From Microcaldota archaeon (lineage in GTDB: Archaea > Micrarchaeota > Micrarchaeia > Micrarchaeales > Micrarchaeaceae), in NCBI GenBank assembly GCA_021799635.1, contig JAJZAB010000003.1:30153-94152 (forward strand): a stretch of 64,000 nt of DNA, given 5' to 3'. Positions 42,424 to 50,375 of the stretch are shown here, one piece after another. Within the stretch, counting starts at the first letter, position 1, and each line of letters starts with the position of its first letter. A program made the translations under genes and the position numbers. Below the pieces are notes generated by a model that had not been told where the DNA came from, did no database searches, and saw nothing but the letters and a program-made list of their open reading frames with translations.

Positions 42424-43710
42424 ATGAGAGTAGCGATGTTCGGATATTTTGTGCTTGGGCTATCGCTGTTGGTAGCAGGGCTGCTGCCGTTGTTCTATAT
42501 TTTGGGCAACGGCATAAACGCAGTGACGCTGGCGCTTTATATTTCAGTGGTAGCAACGGCTGGCTCGCTCGCCATAATGCTGGCAAAGGGCACTCACACA
42601 GAACTTCGCAAATACGCTAAGAACAAGCGGCAGGTAGGTGCGCTGGTCTTTGTCGGTCTTGTGTTCGCGCTGATGACGCTGATATTCAGCTATACTACGC
42701 ACTACATAAGCGCATCCCTGCTTGCCGTAGTCTACAGGTCGTGGCCTCTTTTCCTTATACTTATCGCGCCTTTGGTGCTCCGCGAACGGATTACAAAGTG
42801 GGACGCCATTGCAGTGATGGTAGGGTTCGCCGGGATGGCGATGGTGCTGCTCGGCAGCGAGCAGTTCGGTGTGCCTCCGTCTGCAATCCCATTTGTACTG
42901 CTCGTGCTGGTCGCCGCGGTGGCTGATGCCGTTGCGAGCGGAGTCCAGAAACGCTACCATTATGAGCTTACAAGCTCCCTTTTTGTATACAACCTGGTTG
43001 CCCTGCTCGCGATAATACCTTTCGCGCTTTACTCTGGAGCCTTAGCTCTTCCCAGCATTGGCACAAGCACGCTGATTGCGATTTTAGGCCTTGGCCTGAT
43101 GCAGAACATTGTTATGACATACCTGTTTACGCTAGCATTGAGGAGCACCAAGACCTCGCTGGCTGCTAACTCTTACATGATTGTGCCGTTCATAACCATG
43201 GTGCTCGATGCGCTAATCCTGCACGAAGCCATCGTGGTTGGCTATCTAATCATTGCGGCCTCGGTCGTAGCAGGGCTCGGCATCCAGAAACTCGCGCCGC
43301 GCGCTACGGGCTACCTGCCGCACAAAAAAGGCGCGAAAAACCTCCCGACTATTTTTGATATCACAAGCGCGTTCATCAATACGGAGAATGATGCAGTACG
43401 CAAATTAATGCAGGGAAACGGCAGGGTGCTGGCCTTCTGCAAGCGCCTGCCGCCGGGGGAGCTTGCGCAGCATCTCAACGCAGTTGATTCATTACAGAAT
43501 GGCGGCGGCATGATAATATTTACAAACCGCTCTAAATCCCCCCCTGCAAGCGCGGATGAGCTTGAGTTTATAAGGGAAATATTGGGGCACGGAGAGGACG
43601 ACCTCGTTTTCATAGGAGCCGGAGCGCCGGCGAAGCTGGAGGAAGCCTTCGAAGCGCTCAATGAAAATGCAAATGGTATTTATTCCAAGCCGGGGCGCGA
43701 CGTGTCGTAG
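42424..43710 (+). CDS. EamA-type transporter with C-terminal soluble domain
   Basis: A 428-residue protein. The start is ATG 42424; the frame upstream crosses tRNA-Val and is spurious. Ten hydrophobic segments over residues 1-300 form two EamA repeats; the first holds SYTTHYISASLLAVVYRSWP followed by LFLILIAPLVLRERIT and the second AANSYMIVPFITMVLDALIL followed by HEAIVVGYLIIA, the drug/metabolite transporter pattern. The last 110 residues are soluble (VRKLMQGNGRVLAFCKRLPP, then GGGMIIFTNRS) and may sense or modify the substrate. The end overlaps the convergent Lrp-like regulator by 31 bases. Confidence 0.75.
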   Translation: MRVAMFGYFVLGLSLLVAGLLPLFYILGNGINAVTLALYISVVATAGSLAIMLAKGTHTELRKYAKNKRQVGALVFVGLVFALMTLIFSYTTHYISASLLAVVYRSWPLFLILIAPLVLRERITKWDAIAVMVGFAGMAMVLLGSEQFGVPPSAIPFVLLVLVAAVADAVASGVQKRYHYELTSSLFVYNLVALLAIIPFALYSGALALPSIGTSTLIAILGLGLMQNIVMTYLFTLALRSTKTSLAANSYMIVPFITMVLDALILHEAIVVGYLIIAASVVAGLGIQKLAPRATGYLPHKKGAKNLPTIFDITSAFINTENDAVRKLMQGNGRVLAFCKRLPPGELAQHLNAVDSLQNGGGMIIFTNRSKSPPASADELEFIREILGHGEDDLVFIGAGAPAKLEEAFEALNENANGIYSKPGRDVS

Positions 43711-44678
43711 CTTGCCTTGATATCGATGTTTCTTATCGGTGCGATGCCCTTAATTACCTCTGTTACTATGGCACTCTTTACGATTGGAGAATCTATCCTG
43801 TACACCCTCGCGTGCGTGGCCACGCTACTCTCAAATCCCTTCTTCTTGTCATCGTAGCACGCCCAGGTGAATGAAATCTCGCTCCCTGTCATAGAAAACA
43901 TAAGCTGGAATTCGCTAACTACCGGAAACTCGCTGGTTTTTTTGAAATACATGATTTCCCGCTCTTGCATTATCCTCTTTTCTATGCCCTCCTTGACTGA
44001 ATAATTGGCGAAGTATACAATGTTGTGCTTAAGCGGCGGCTTGGTGATTATTGCAGTGTATCTCTTTATTATCTTCTCCTTCTCCATCTTCGCCAGGTGG
44101 TACCTGACAGTGTCCTCATGCATGCCTACCTGCTCCGCCAGTTCCCTTATCGGCATCCTTGAGTTGCCGTTTAGCGCAATAAGGATTTTTTTATATACAT
44201 CTTTTGTGTTGGATCTCGCTATAATTTCATTATCCAAAGGTAGAAAACCGATATGCGCAATCGTTGTCTCAGAGGAGTGAATCGCAACTCCGTACCGCGC
44301 CATAGAAATGAACTGCTTGATCTCCCAGTTGAAGTACTCTTTTGATGTTTTTGTGATTGCAAATAATATTAGGTCAAAATCACCCTTCGTGGCAACAGCC
44401 AGCTGCACGATATTGTCGTTTTCAAAAAGGCGTTTTAGCTCGGCCGGATTCGGCTTCTTTGCAAAATTTAAGTACATGACATGCTGCCTGGAGAAGCCCA
44501 GCGTATCATAATCCAATTCGAGAGTGAAGAGCAGCCCCAGCTCCTTTGTCAGCGATCTTATGCGTTGCGCGATTGTGATGCGCGATACGCCGAGCTTCTT
44601 GGTGAGATCGGTCACGCTGATTCTCGAGTCGGTGCAAAGCTCCCTGACAATCTTTTTTCCAAGTTCGCTAAGCTCCAT
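43680..44678 (-). CDS. Double Lrp/AsnC-type transcriptional regulator
   Basis: A 332-residue regulator with two helix-turn-helix domains. The first (ELGKKIVRELCTDSRISVTD, LTKKLGVSRITIAQRIRSLT) is followed by a RAM-like alpha/beta domain (LAVATKGDFDLILFAITKTS). The second (ILIALNGNSRMPIRELAEQV, GMHEDTVRYHLAKMEKEKII) is followed by another alpha/beta region. Tandem Lrp proteins of this length occur in archaea and respond to amino acids or other small molecules. It faces the EamA-type transporter, and both promoters carry AAAATCCG/CGGATTT, so it probably controls itself and the transporter. Confidence 0.75.
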   Translation of the reverse strand: MELSELGKKIVRELCTDSRISVTDLTKKLGVSRITIAQRIRSLTKELGLLFTLELDYDTLGFSRQHVMYLNFAKKPNPAELKRLFENDNIVQLAVATKGDFDLILFAITKTSKEYFNWEIKQFISMARYGVAIHSSETTIAHIGFLPLDNEIIARSNTKDVYKKILIALNGNSRMPIRELAEQVGMHEDTVRYHLAKMEKEKIIKRYTAIITKPPLKHNIVYFANYSVKEGIEKRIMQEREIMYFKKTSEFPVVSEFQLMFSMTGSEISFTWACYDDKKKGFESSVATHARVYRIDSPIVKSAIVTEVIKGIAPIRNIDIKASYDTSRPGLE

Positions 44679-44730
44679 GATACAATTTGGATGTTATTAT
44701 TTATAAACTTTTGCCGTCTGCGTGCTTATT

Positions 44731-44757
44731 AAAATCCGAGCTATCCTTGCGGATTTT
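44731..44757. promoter_or_regulatory. AAAATCCG/CGGATTTT operator-like repeat before the regulator
   Basis: AAAATCCG (44731-44738) and CGGATTTT (44750-44757) are perfect eight-base inverted arms with an 11-base spacer, about 55 bases upstream of the Lrp-like ATG. They match the arms at 42345-42381. Confidence 0.55.
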
Positions 44758-44977
44758 TCTGAATTTAATAATGTATTTAAATCAGAATGCCTACTATATT
44801 AAACAAGGTGTGGTGGGGCAAGATGGACGGGCAAAAAACAACTCATGCAAGACTGAGTCTATTTTCAATCAGAATGATCCCCCAAAAAATATCATTCACC
44901 CTAACAGAATCCCTAATTCAGTCTGCCCCGTTCTCTCATCCCCCTCACCACTCCATATCATGATTATCGGTGGGTTT

Positions 44978-45133
44978 ATGAAAATAAACACGTGGATAAG
45001 GATGGTTATGTTGGTAAAAATACGCGAAGCTGCGTATACGTGCTGGATGTGTGGAGAAGGCCATGACAATCCAACGGCATTCCTATGGCATATAAGGACT
45101 TGTGAGATTAAAACAACAGACAGACCAGCGTAG
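44978..45133 (+). CDS. Small zinc-finger protein
   Basis: A 51-residue protein with YTCWMCGEGHDNPTAFLWHI followed by RTCEIKT, a C-x2-C-x12-H-x4-C zinc finger of classical type. The ATG at 44978 follows GGTGGG. Upstream (44767-44977) a frame starting MDGQKTTHARLSLFSIRM is open for 46 codons but is not convincing. Small single-finger proteins are common in archaea and usually bind DNA or RNA; no target can be named. Confidence 0.5.
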   Translation: MKINTWIRMVMLVKIREAAYTCWMCGEGHDNPTAFLWHIRTCEIKTTDRPA

Positions 45134-45447
45134 AAACTAATAGGAGTTTATGCTCCTTGTGCCTTTACGGTGGCAGGAGTGTACTTCGGCCATGAAGCTC
45201 GATGTACCAACGATATCATTTAATATACATCTATATGGTTTGATATCGTCCAGAAGAGCAAGTCCACCTGGAAGTCCACCTCAACCGATATTGACATAAT
45301 ACAATCTATTTATGTTGTATTAGCTTGTTCAGCAGTGGGCCTCCCTTCCTCGTCTTCCTTCTTGTTCCTTGCCAGTCAGGTCCACCTTCTAGGAAAATAG
45401 ACCTTTCAATAGTAATGAACATTATTGTTCACTGCCAATGAACAAGA
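45134..45447. other. 314-base AT-rich gap with repeats, no gene
   Basis: I see no gene. The gap holds AAGTCCACCT twice in tandem (near 45268 and 45279), with a related GGTCCACCTT at about 45380, and a perfect inverted repeat TGAACA-TTAT-TGTTCA at 45416-45431 with a third TGAACA at 45439. A TATA-like TTTAATATACATC lies near 45220. It follows the 3' end of the minus-strand ATPase gene, so the hairpin may end its transcript. Confidence 0.35.
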
Positions 45448-46626
45448 TCAGTACAGAAATCCAAATAGGAATAATGGTATTTTGTTCTCGCTGGAAGCTA
45501 ACCCGTCAAGTGCCAGGTAGTCCGCCTTCGCAAACTTTTTGTTTGCGCCTCCCACCTCTATTATTTTTCCTTCGACATTGAAGTCCGGAGTCTTCTCGCC
45601 TCGCGTGGTTTTGAAATAGCATACAGAATCCGTATGATTCACCAGAAATTCTTCCCTGACCACTCCGATATTCAATGGAATCTTTCTCATCTGGTTAAGC
45701 ACATACCTGAATGGAGGCCTAATGTATATTTTGGGTTCTTTCTGCTGTTTCCCACCACAAGGTAAAAGTATTCTGAGAAGACCGACCTTCTCTAAATCTT
45801 CGACCAATTTTATTACGGTTGACTTATTTAATCCCAAACTGTTTGCTAAGTTAGAATAGTTTGTTTCATATGGCCCTGACGAAGCTATTTCGAACAATAT
45901 CTTGTAAATATCATTTTCAATCTTCACATCTATGCTCCTCAGGCACGCCAGATCGACGGTGACTATTTTATCGATGCTATTCTCGGCGGCTTTCAAGAGG
46001 TCTTCATTTTCCCCATCATACAGCACACCGCCATACTGCATGTATTCTTCCAGATAAATCTTCCATTTGGAGTTTGCAAAAGCCGCTTCCTTCCTGCTTT
46101 TTTCGTTGAACAGCTCTTTTATCCCAATCGGTTCGATATTAGCACCTCTCTTGATGTTCAGATATTCCCTGAACGACGCGGGTTTTAATTCATAGATTAT
46201 TGCCCTTCTGCTGAGATCGGCCCCTTTTCTCAACTCGAAAGAGGACGAACCGGTGAAAAAGATGCTTAGCCCGCCTTGATCATATAGCGTCTTTAGGTCA
46301 ACAGTCCAGTCGGGACGCGTCTGTATTTCGTCTATGAAAAGATTTGTGTATCCTTTATCCCTTGCGTACGTGGCAATCTCATAAATACTGTATTTTACGA
46401 GTTGCTTTGCGTCTGCCGGTATGTAAAGTGCATTTTGTTTTTCTGCCGCAAGCTGCAGAAGCATGATAGTCTTGCCAACGCCCCTTAAGCCATGTATTCC
46501 CCTGTAGAAATTGCCGTCCGATTCTTTTAATTTTGCAAATAAATATCGATGTGTCTTCACAGGCTTGGTTTCGGCAATTTTTCTTCTACTGAACTCAAGT
46601 ATACTGGAAAAAGTATTCTCATCCAT
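45448..46626 (-). CDS. AAA ATPase with DUF4143-type C-terminus
   Basis: A 392-residue member of the archaeal AAA_14/DUF4143 group. The Walker A is GIHGLRGVGKTIMLLQLA, Walker B TNLFIDEIQTRPDW, and IFFTGSSSFELRKGADLSRR the sensor with an Arg finger. A winged helix (SNLANSLGLNKSTVIKLVED) follows, and the C-terminus has FKTTRGEKTPDFNVEGKIIE, a PD-x(n)-E-x-K-like nuclease pattern (E-V-G instead of E-x-K). These proteins are linked to mobile or toxin-like loci; function is poorly known. It lies in an AT-rich stretch beside a tRNA gene. Confidence 0.75.
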   Translation of the reverse strand: MDENTFSSILEFSRRKIAETKPVKTHRYLFAKLKESDGNFYRGIHGLRGVGKTIMLLQLAAEKQNALYIPADAKQLVKYSIYEIATYARDKGYTNLFIDEIQTRPDWTVDLKTLYDQGGLSIFFTGSSSFELRKGADLSRRAIIYELKPASFREYLNIKRGANIEPIGIKELFNEKSRKEAAFANSKWKIYLEEYMQYGGVLYDGENEDLLKAAENSIDKIVTVDLACLRSIDVKIENDIYKILFEIASSGPYETNYSNLANSLGLNKSTVIKLVEDLEKVGLLRILLPCGGKQQKEPKIYIRPPFRYVLNQMRKIPLNIGVVREEFLVNHTDSVCYFKTTRGEKTPDFNVEGKIIEVGGANKKFAKADYLALDGLASSENKIPLFLFGFLY

Positions 46627-46713
46627 ATTACTATAATATGCAGCAAGATATTTAAAGCTTTCTACATCTTGTCTATAATGGCATACAATATGTATACATC
46701 TTGTTTGTTAAAG

Positions 46714-46830
46714 TGGCGGGGGCGAGATTTGAACTCGCGATCTCTAGATTTCTCGTCATCGCTTTCGGCTCAACACTCACAATGCTTGTGCATATGAGTC
46801 TAGCGCTCTACCAGGCTGAGCTACCCCGCC
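46714..46830 (-). tRNA. tRNA with CAT anticodon (Met or Ile2), 43-nt intron
   Basis: On the minus strand the exons give acceptor GGCGGGG/CCCCGCC, D arm GCTCAGCCTGGTAGAGC, anticodon stem CTAGA/TCTAG with loop CTCATAA after removal of about 43 nt, T arm GCGAG-TTCAAAT-CTCGC and discriminator A, 74 nt in all. The intron starts after the base 3' of the anticodon (position 37/38), the standard archaeal site. A CAT anticodon could be elongator Met or, if modified with agmatidine, Ile(AUA). The first pair is G-C, unlike archaeal initiator tRNA. Confidence 0.85.
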
Positions 46831-46967
46831 AGCGCGGTTCCGCGCCAACCTGCGCATCCGCTGCTGGAAAACCAATTTAGATTATGTGAAAAGGTATTTA
46901 ACAATATGAGTGGAAACTCCCAGTTTTTGTGAGAGCGCTGCCGTTGCACCGCCATGCTATGCAACGT

Positions 46968-48062
46968 TTATAGCTTCAGCCCGGTCCTGCCTGTGTACCT
47001 GGAGTCCGGCCTTATCAGCTTGTTGTTAGCCACCTGCTCCATGTAGTGGGCTGCCCATCCGAAGCTTCTCGCAGCGGCGAAGATCGGGGTGTAGAAAGCC
47101 TCGTCTATTCCGAGCAGGTACATGTATATGGCGGCGTAGAAATCCAGGTTGGCTGGAAGCCCCTTCTTGACCCACATCTCCTTCTCCACCGCCTCAGCCA
47201 TCTCCAGCAGCTTCCCCATTTTTCTTGACTTTGATAGGGTGCGCAGCTGCCCTTTTATGAACTGCGCCCGCGGGTCCATAGTCTTGTATATCCTGTGGCC
47301 GAATCCCATTATCTTCTCTTTGTTGCCTAGCTTCCTGTCGACCAGCTCCACAGCCTCGCTCTTCCGCTTCATCTTGAGCATGTAGTTAAGTATCTCGGCG
47401 TTCGCCCCGCCGTGCAGCGGCCCTTTTATAGTGGCGAGGGCAGTTGTGAAGGCCGCCTGCGGGTCAGCAAGCGTAGACGCGGTCACCCGAAGCGCAAATG
47501 TCGAGGCGTTGAACTCGTGCTCCATGTACAGTATCAATAGCCTTTCGAAATACCTGGCGCTTTCAACGTCCTCCTTCCCGGTGAGGAGGTAGTAGAACCT
47601 CTCCGCGTAGTTTCCCTCTATGCACCCGAGCGGCTTCATAGATCTCTTCGCCCTGTAGCAGTTTGATATTATTCTGGGCATCTTTGCAGCCATCTCCAGC
47701 ATCTGCATGTCGGGCTTTTTCTGCCTGAGCGGCAGCATGGATACCACAGACCTCACCCCGTCTATCACCTTTGCATCCATGGGGAGCAGCCCTATAACCT
47801 CATCAGTAGCCCCATCTATCGAGGAGTTTGATTCAAGGAAGCTGCTGAACCTCTTGAGCTTTGCATCGTTTGGGATGGAGCCGTACACCACAAGGTAGGC
47901 TGCCTTTTCAAAATGCAGCTTTGCGGCCAGCTCGGTCGCCTTGTAACCCCTGTATATCAGCCACCCGTCCTTGTCTGTGGCCGCTATGCTGGTTGTATCA
48001 ACCACTACCTTGTCAAGCCCCCTTGGCACCTCCAAAAGTCCATTCTCAGCCACAATACTCAC
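46968..48062 (-). CDS. prpC: Citrate/2-methylcitrate synthase
   Basis: A 364-residue citrate synthase-fold enzyme. GWLIYRGYKATELA is the N-terminal signature, ATIKGPLHGGANAEILNYML the substrate His loop, and MGFGHRIYKTMDPRAQFIKG the second His region, with NLDFYAAIYMYLLGI containing the catalytic Asp. The GTG start overlaps the prpB stop (GTGA). The context with prpD and prpB favours condensation of propionyl-CoA with oxaloacetate, though many such archaeal enzymes also use acetyl-CoA. Confidence 0.88.
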   Translation of the reverse strand: MSIVAENGLLEVPRGLDKVVVDTTSIAATDKDGWLIYRGYKATELAAKLHFEKAAYLVVYGSIPNDAKLKRFSSFLESNSSIDGATDEVIGLLPMDAKVIDGVRSVVSMLPLRQKKPDMQMLEMAAKMPRIISNCYRAKRSMKPLGCIEGNYAERFYYLLTGKEDVESARYFERLLILYMEHEFNASTFALRVTASTLADPQAAFTTALATIKGPLHGGANAEILNYMLKMKRKSEAVELVDRKLGNKEKIMGFGHRIYKTMDPRAQFIKGQLRTLSKSRKMGKLLEMAEAVEKEMWVKKGLPANLDFYAAIYMYLLGIDEAFYTPIFAAARSFGWAAHYMEQVANNKLIRPDSRYTGRTGLKL

Positions 48063-48973
48063 CCTTTCCTTTTTGCCCTCTTCCTTCCGAGAGAGCCGAG
48101 CTCCCCGTCCTCTTCCTCATATTTTCTGTATCCTATCACATCGTAGAACTCATCTCTGCTCATCATCCTGCCTTTCAGGCTGCGCTGCGTGCCGTCCCTT
48201 GCAAGCACCTCGTAGGATTCCTTGATCGCCCTGGCGGAGACCCTGAAGGCTGTGAGCGGGAATATTACTATGCTGTAGCCGATCCGCGCCAGCTCATCCA
48301 CGCTAAGCAGCGGGCTGACGCCGAATTCCGTCATGTTGGCCAGCAGGGGTGCCCTCACTCTCTTCCTGAAGGCGCGAAACTCCTCCTCGCTCTCCAGCGC
48401 CTCCGGGAAAATGCAGTCGGCGCCTGATTCAATGTAGGACTTGGCGCGCTCTACCGCGGAATCCATACCTTCAACCGCCCTCGCATCAGTCCTCGCTATA
48501 ACCATGAAGTCGTCGTCCTTCCTGGCAGATACGGCAGCCGATATCTTCCTGCACATTTCATCTTCAGGCACCAGCTCCTTACCTGGCAGATGCCCGCATT
48601 TTTTTGGCAGGCGCTGGTCCTCTATGTGAACGGCGGCAGCTCCGGAGCGCTCCATTACCCTTACAGTCCTTATGACATTCAGCGCTTCTCCGAACCCTGT
48701 GTCCACGTCCACAATAAGCGGCAGCTTTGTAACCGAGGATATGCTTGCCACGCCGCTGGCCACTTCGCTCAGCGTGGTCAGGGAGAGGTCTGGAAGGCCG
48801 TCCCTGCCAGCCAAGCCTGATCCTGAGACATAGAGGGCCTTAAAACCTGAATGCTCTGCCAGTATGGCGGATATGCCGTCAAAAACACCTGGGGCTGACA
48901 CGCAGGACGACTTTACAAGCCTTCTGAGCTCTGCCGGCCCGAGGTTAACGTTGTCCCTAAGAAGTGACATCAT
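48059..48973 (-). CDS. prpB: 2-Methylisocitrate lyase
   Basis: A 304-residue member of the isocitrate lyase/PEP mutase family. GVFDGISAILAEHSGFKALY, VDVDTGFGEALNVIRTVRVM (metal-binding Asp) and DQRLPKKCGHLPGKELV, the K-x-C-G-H catalytic loop, are intact; VIARTDARAVEGMD and FPEALESEEEFRAF follow. It splits 2-methylisocitrate into pyruvate and succinate. The start overlaps prpD by 17 bases and the stop overlaps prpC by GTGA. Confidence 0.88.
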   Translation of the reverse strand: MMSLLRDNVNLGPAELRRLVKSSCVSAPGVFDGISAILAEHSGFKALYVSGSGLAGRDGLPDLSLTTLSEVASGVASISSVTKLPLIVDVDTGFGEALNVIRTVRVMERSGAAAVHIEDQRLPKKCGHLPGKELVPEDEMCRKISAAVSARKDDDFMVIARTDARAVEGMDSAVERAKSYIESGADCIFPEALESEEEFRAFRKRVRAPLLANMTEFGVSPLLSVDELARIGYSIVIFPLTAFRVSARAIKESYEVLARDGTQRSLKGRMMSRDEFYDVIGYRKYEEEDGELGSLGRKRAKRKG

Positions 48974-50291
48974 CCATCACATCGAAAAGCAGGCGCACTG
49001 GCTTTTTGTCCATGCCACTGCCTGCATCCATTATCTTTTCTAGCATCTCCTTATATTTTATTATTGCTTTCCCCTTCCTTTCAATGTCATTCCAGGTATA
49101 CGGGTTTAGGAAGTGCCCCTTTGGAACATCCACCTGCTCTGAAAAGGCCCCGTTTTCTGCAGCCACGCTTATCCTCGCTGGTGTCTTCTCGGGGTACATA
49201 GAGTCAAACCTCTTCGATACCTTGAGGCTGGTGCAGCGCATCACCCTGCGCATCTCTGCGTCGTTGATATACCTTGAAGAGTACATTCCGGTGTTTGGCG
49301 CCCCGTGTAGCAGCGTGTATGCTATTATGTACTGCAGGCTGTGGTCTGCAGTCTCCTTTGTCCTCGGATTGATCTTCTCAGCCCCCCTTCCTATGATATT
49401 GTAGGCTACGGAGAAGGTCTCAGCCTCCACCTTCCTTATCCTGCCTCTTATGCAGCTCTTCAGCATGAGCGCTGCTTCCGCTGCGCTCATGGCGTGGTAC
49501 TCAACTGGGAAGTTTTTGATCATGGTCCTTCCAACCCGGTCCGGCCTGAGGGATAGGCTGAGCTTTCCGGACACCTGCCTTATAAATCCCATTTCGCCCT
49601 CGAATATGGGGGATGGCCCCGTGACCCCGCCCCTTGCCAGCATGGCTGCGAATACGCCGTTCCTGGCTGCGTTTGCAGCGGAAAGCCCTTTCCACATGCT
49701 CAGCTCCCCGACCCTTGTCTGTCTTAGGCTTATGTTGCTGTCTACGGCAAGGTTTATGGCGCTTACAAATTTTTCCTTCCCAAGCCCCATGAGCGCTGCC
49801 GCGCCTGCCGCTGCCGATGCCGACACGTATGTTACGTGATCCCAACCCCTGTCCCTTATGGACGCGGCGTCAGCCAGCGCGCACACGACCTGGTACGCTA
49901 CTTTTATGGCTTTTATTGCAGAAATCCCGTCCTTGTTCATGGAGTCTGCGAGGCACAGCACTGGGGGTATGTTGTCTGATGGGTGCAGGGCCTCCTTCGA
50001 AAGGTACGTGTCGTTGTAGTCGTGGTACCTTGTCATGCCCCCGTTTATGAAAGCGGCGGTATCTACCGACGCCCTTTCCCCTGTGAAATACACCCTGGAG
50101 TTGTACCTGCCTCTTGACGGCAGGAGGGCTTCCTTTATAAGCTTTATGGGCTTGGCGCCAATTGCTGCGTATGAAACGATGATGGAGTCAACCACACTCA
50201 TCTTTATCCTCTCTGCATCGGCGTCGCTTATCCTATTGCTCATCACAGATGAGGCGTATTCCGCTATCTGCTGGGCGATCGTTTCTTCCAT
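48957..50291 (-). CDS. prpD: 2-Methylcitrate dehydratase (MmgE/PrpD)
   Basis: A 444-residue MmgE/PrpD family protein, first gene of the methylcitrate operon. GGMTRYHDYNDTYLSKEALH is the N-terminal motif, HPSDNIPPVLCLADSM the dinucleotide-like loop, VRQTRV-like LRQTRVGELSMWKGLSAANA the conserved helix, and MIKNFPVEYHAMSAAEAALM the C-terminal signature. It dehydrates 2-methylcitrate; hydration to methylisocitrate would need aconitase, which is not in this window. ATG 50291. Confidence 0.88.
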   Translation of the reverse strand: MEETIAQQIAEYASSVMSNRISDADAERIKMSVVDSIIVSYAAIGAKPIKLIKEALLPSRGRYNSRVYFTGERASVDTAAFINGGMTRYHDYNDTYLSKEALHPSDNIPPVLCLADSMNKDGISAIKAIKVAYQVVCALADAASIRDRGWDHVTYVSASAAAGAAALMGLGKEKFVSAINLAVDSNISLRQTRVGELSMWKGLSAANAARNGVFAAMLARGGVTGPSPIFEGEMGFIRQVSGKLSLSLRPDRVGRTMIKNFPVEYHAMSAAEAALMLKSCIRGRIRKVEAETFSVAYNIIGRGAEKINPRTKETADHSLQYIIAYTLLHGAPNTGMYSSRYINDAEMRRVMRCTSLKVSKRFDSMYPEKTPARISVAAENGAFSEQVDVPKGHFLNPYTWNDIERKGKAIIKYKEMLEKIMDAGSGMDKKPVRLLFDVMDDVTS

Positions 50292-50375
50292 CCAATTACA
50301 GTAAGTTTAATGAAAGAAAAAGATAAAAAGGAAGCACAGAAAAAGAGCCACAGGCTTTTGGTATTGCCTGCCAGG

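Noticed and set aside
46549..46797. Plus-strand frame with WRGRDLNSR
   Set aside because: This peptide is the common translation of tRNA 3' ends; the frame lies across the intron-containing tRNA gene.
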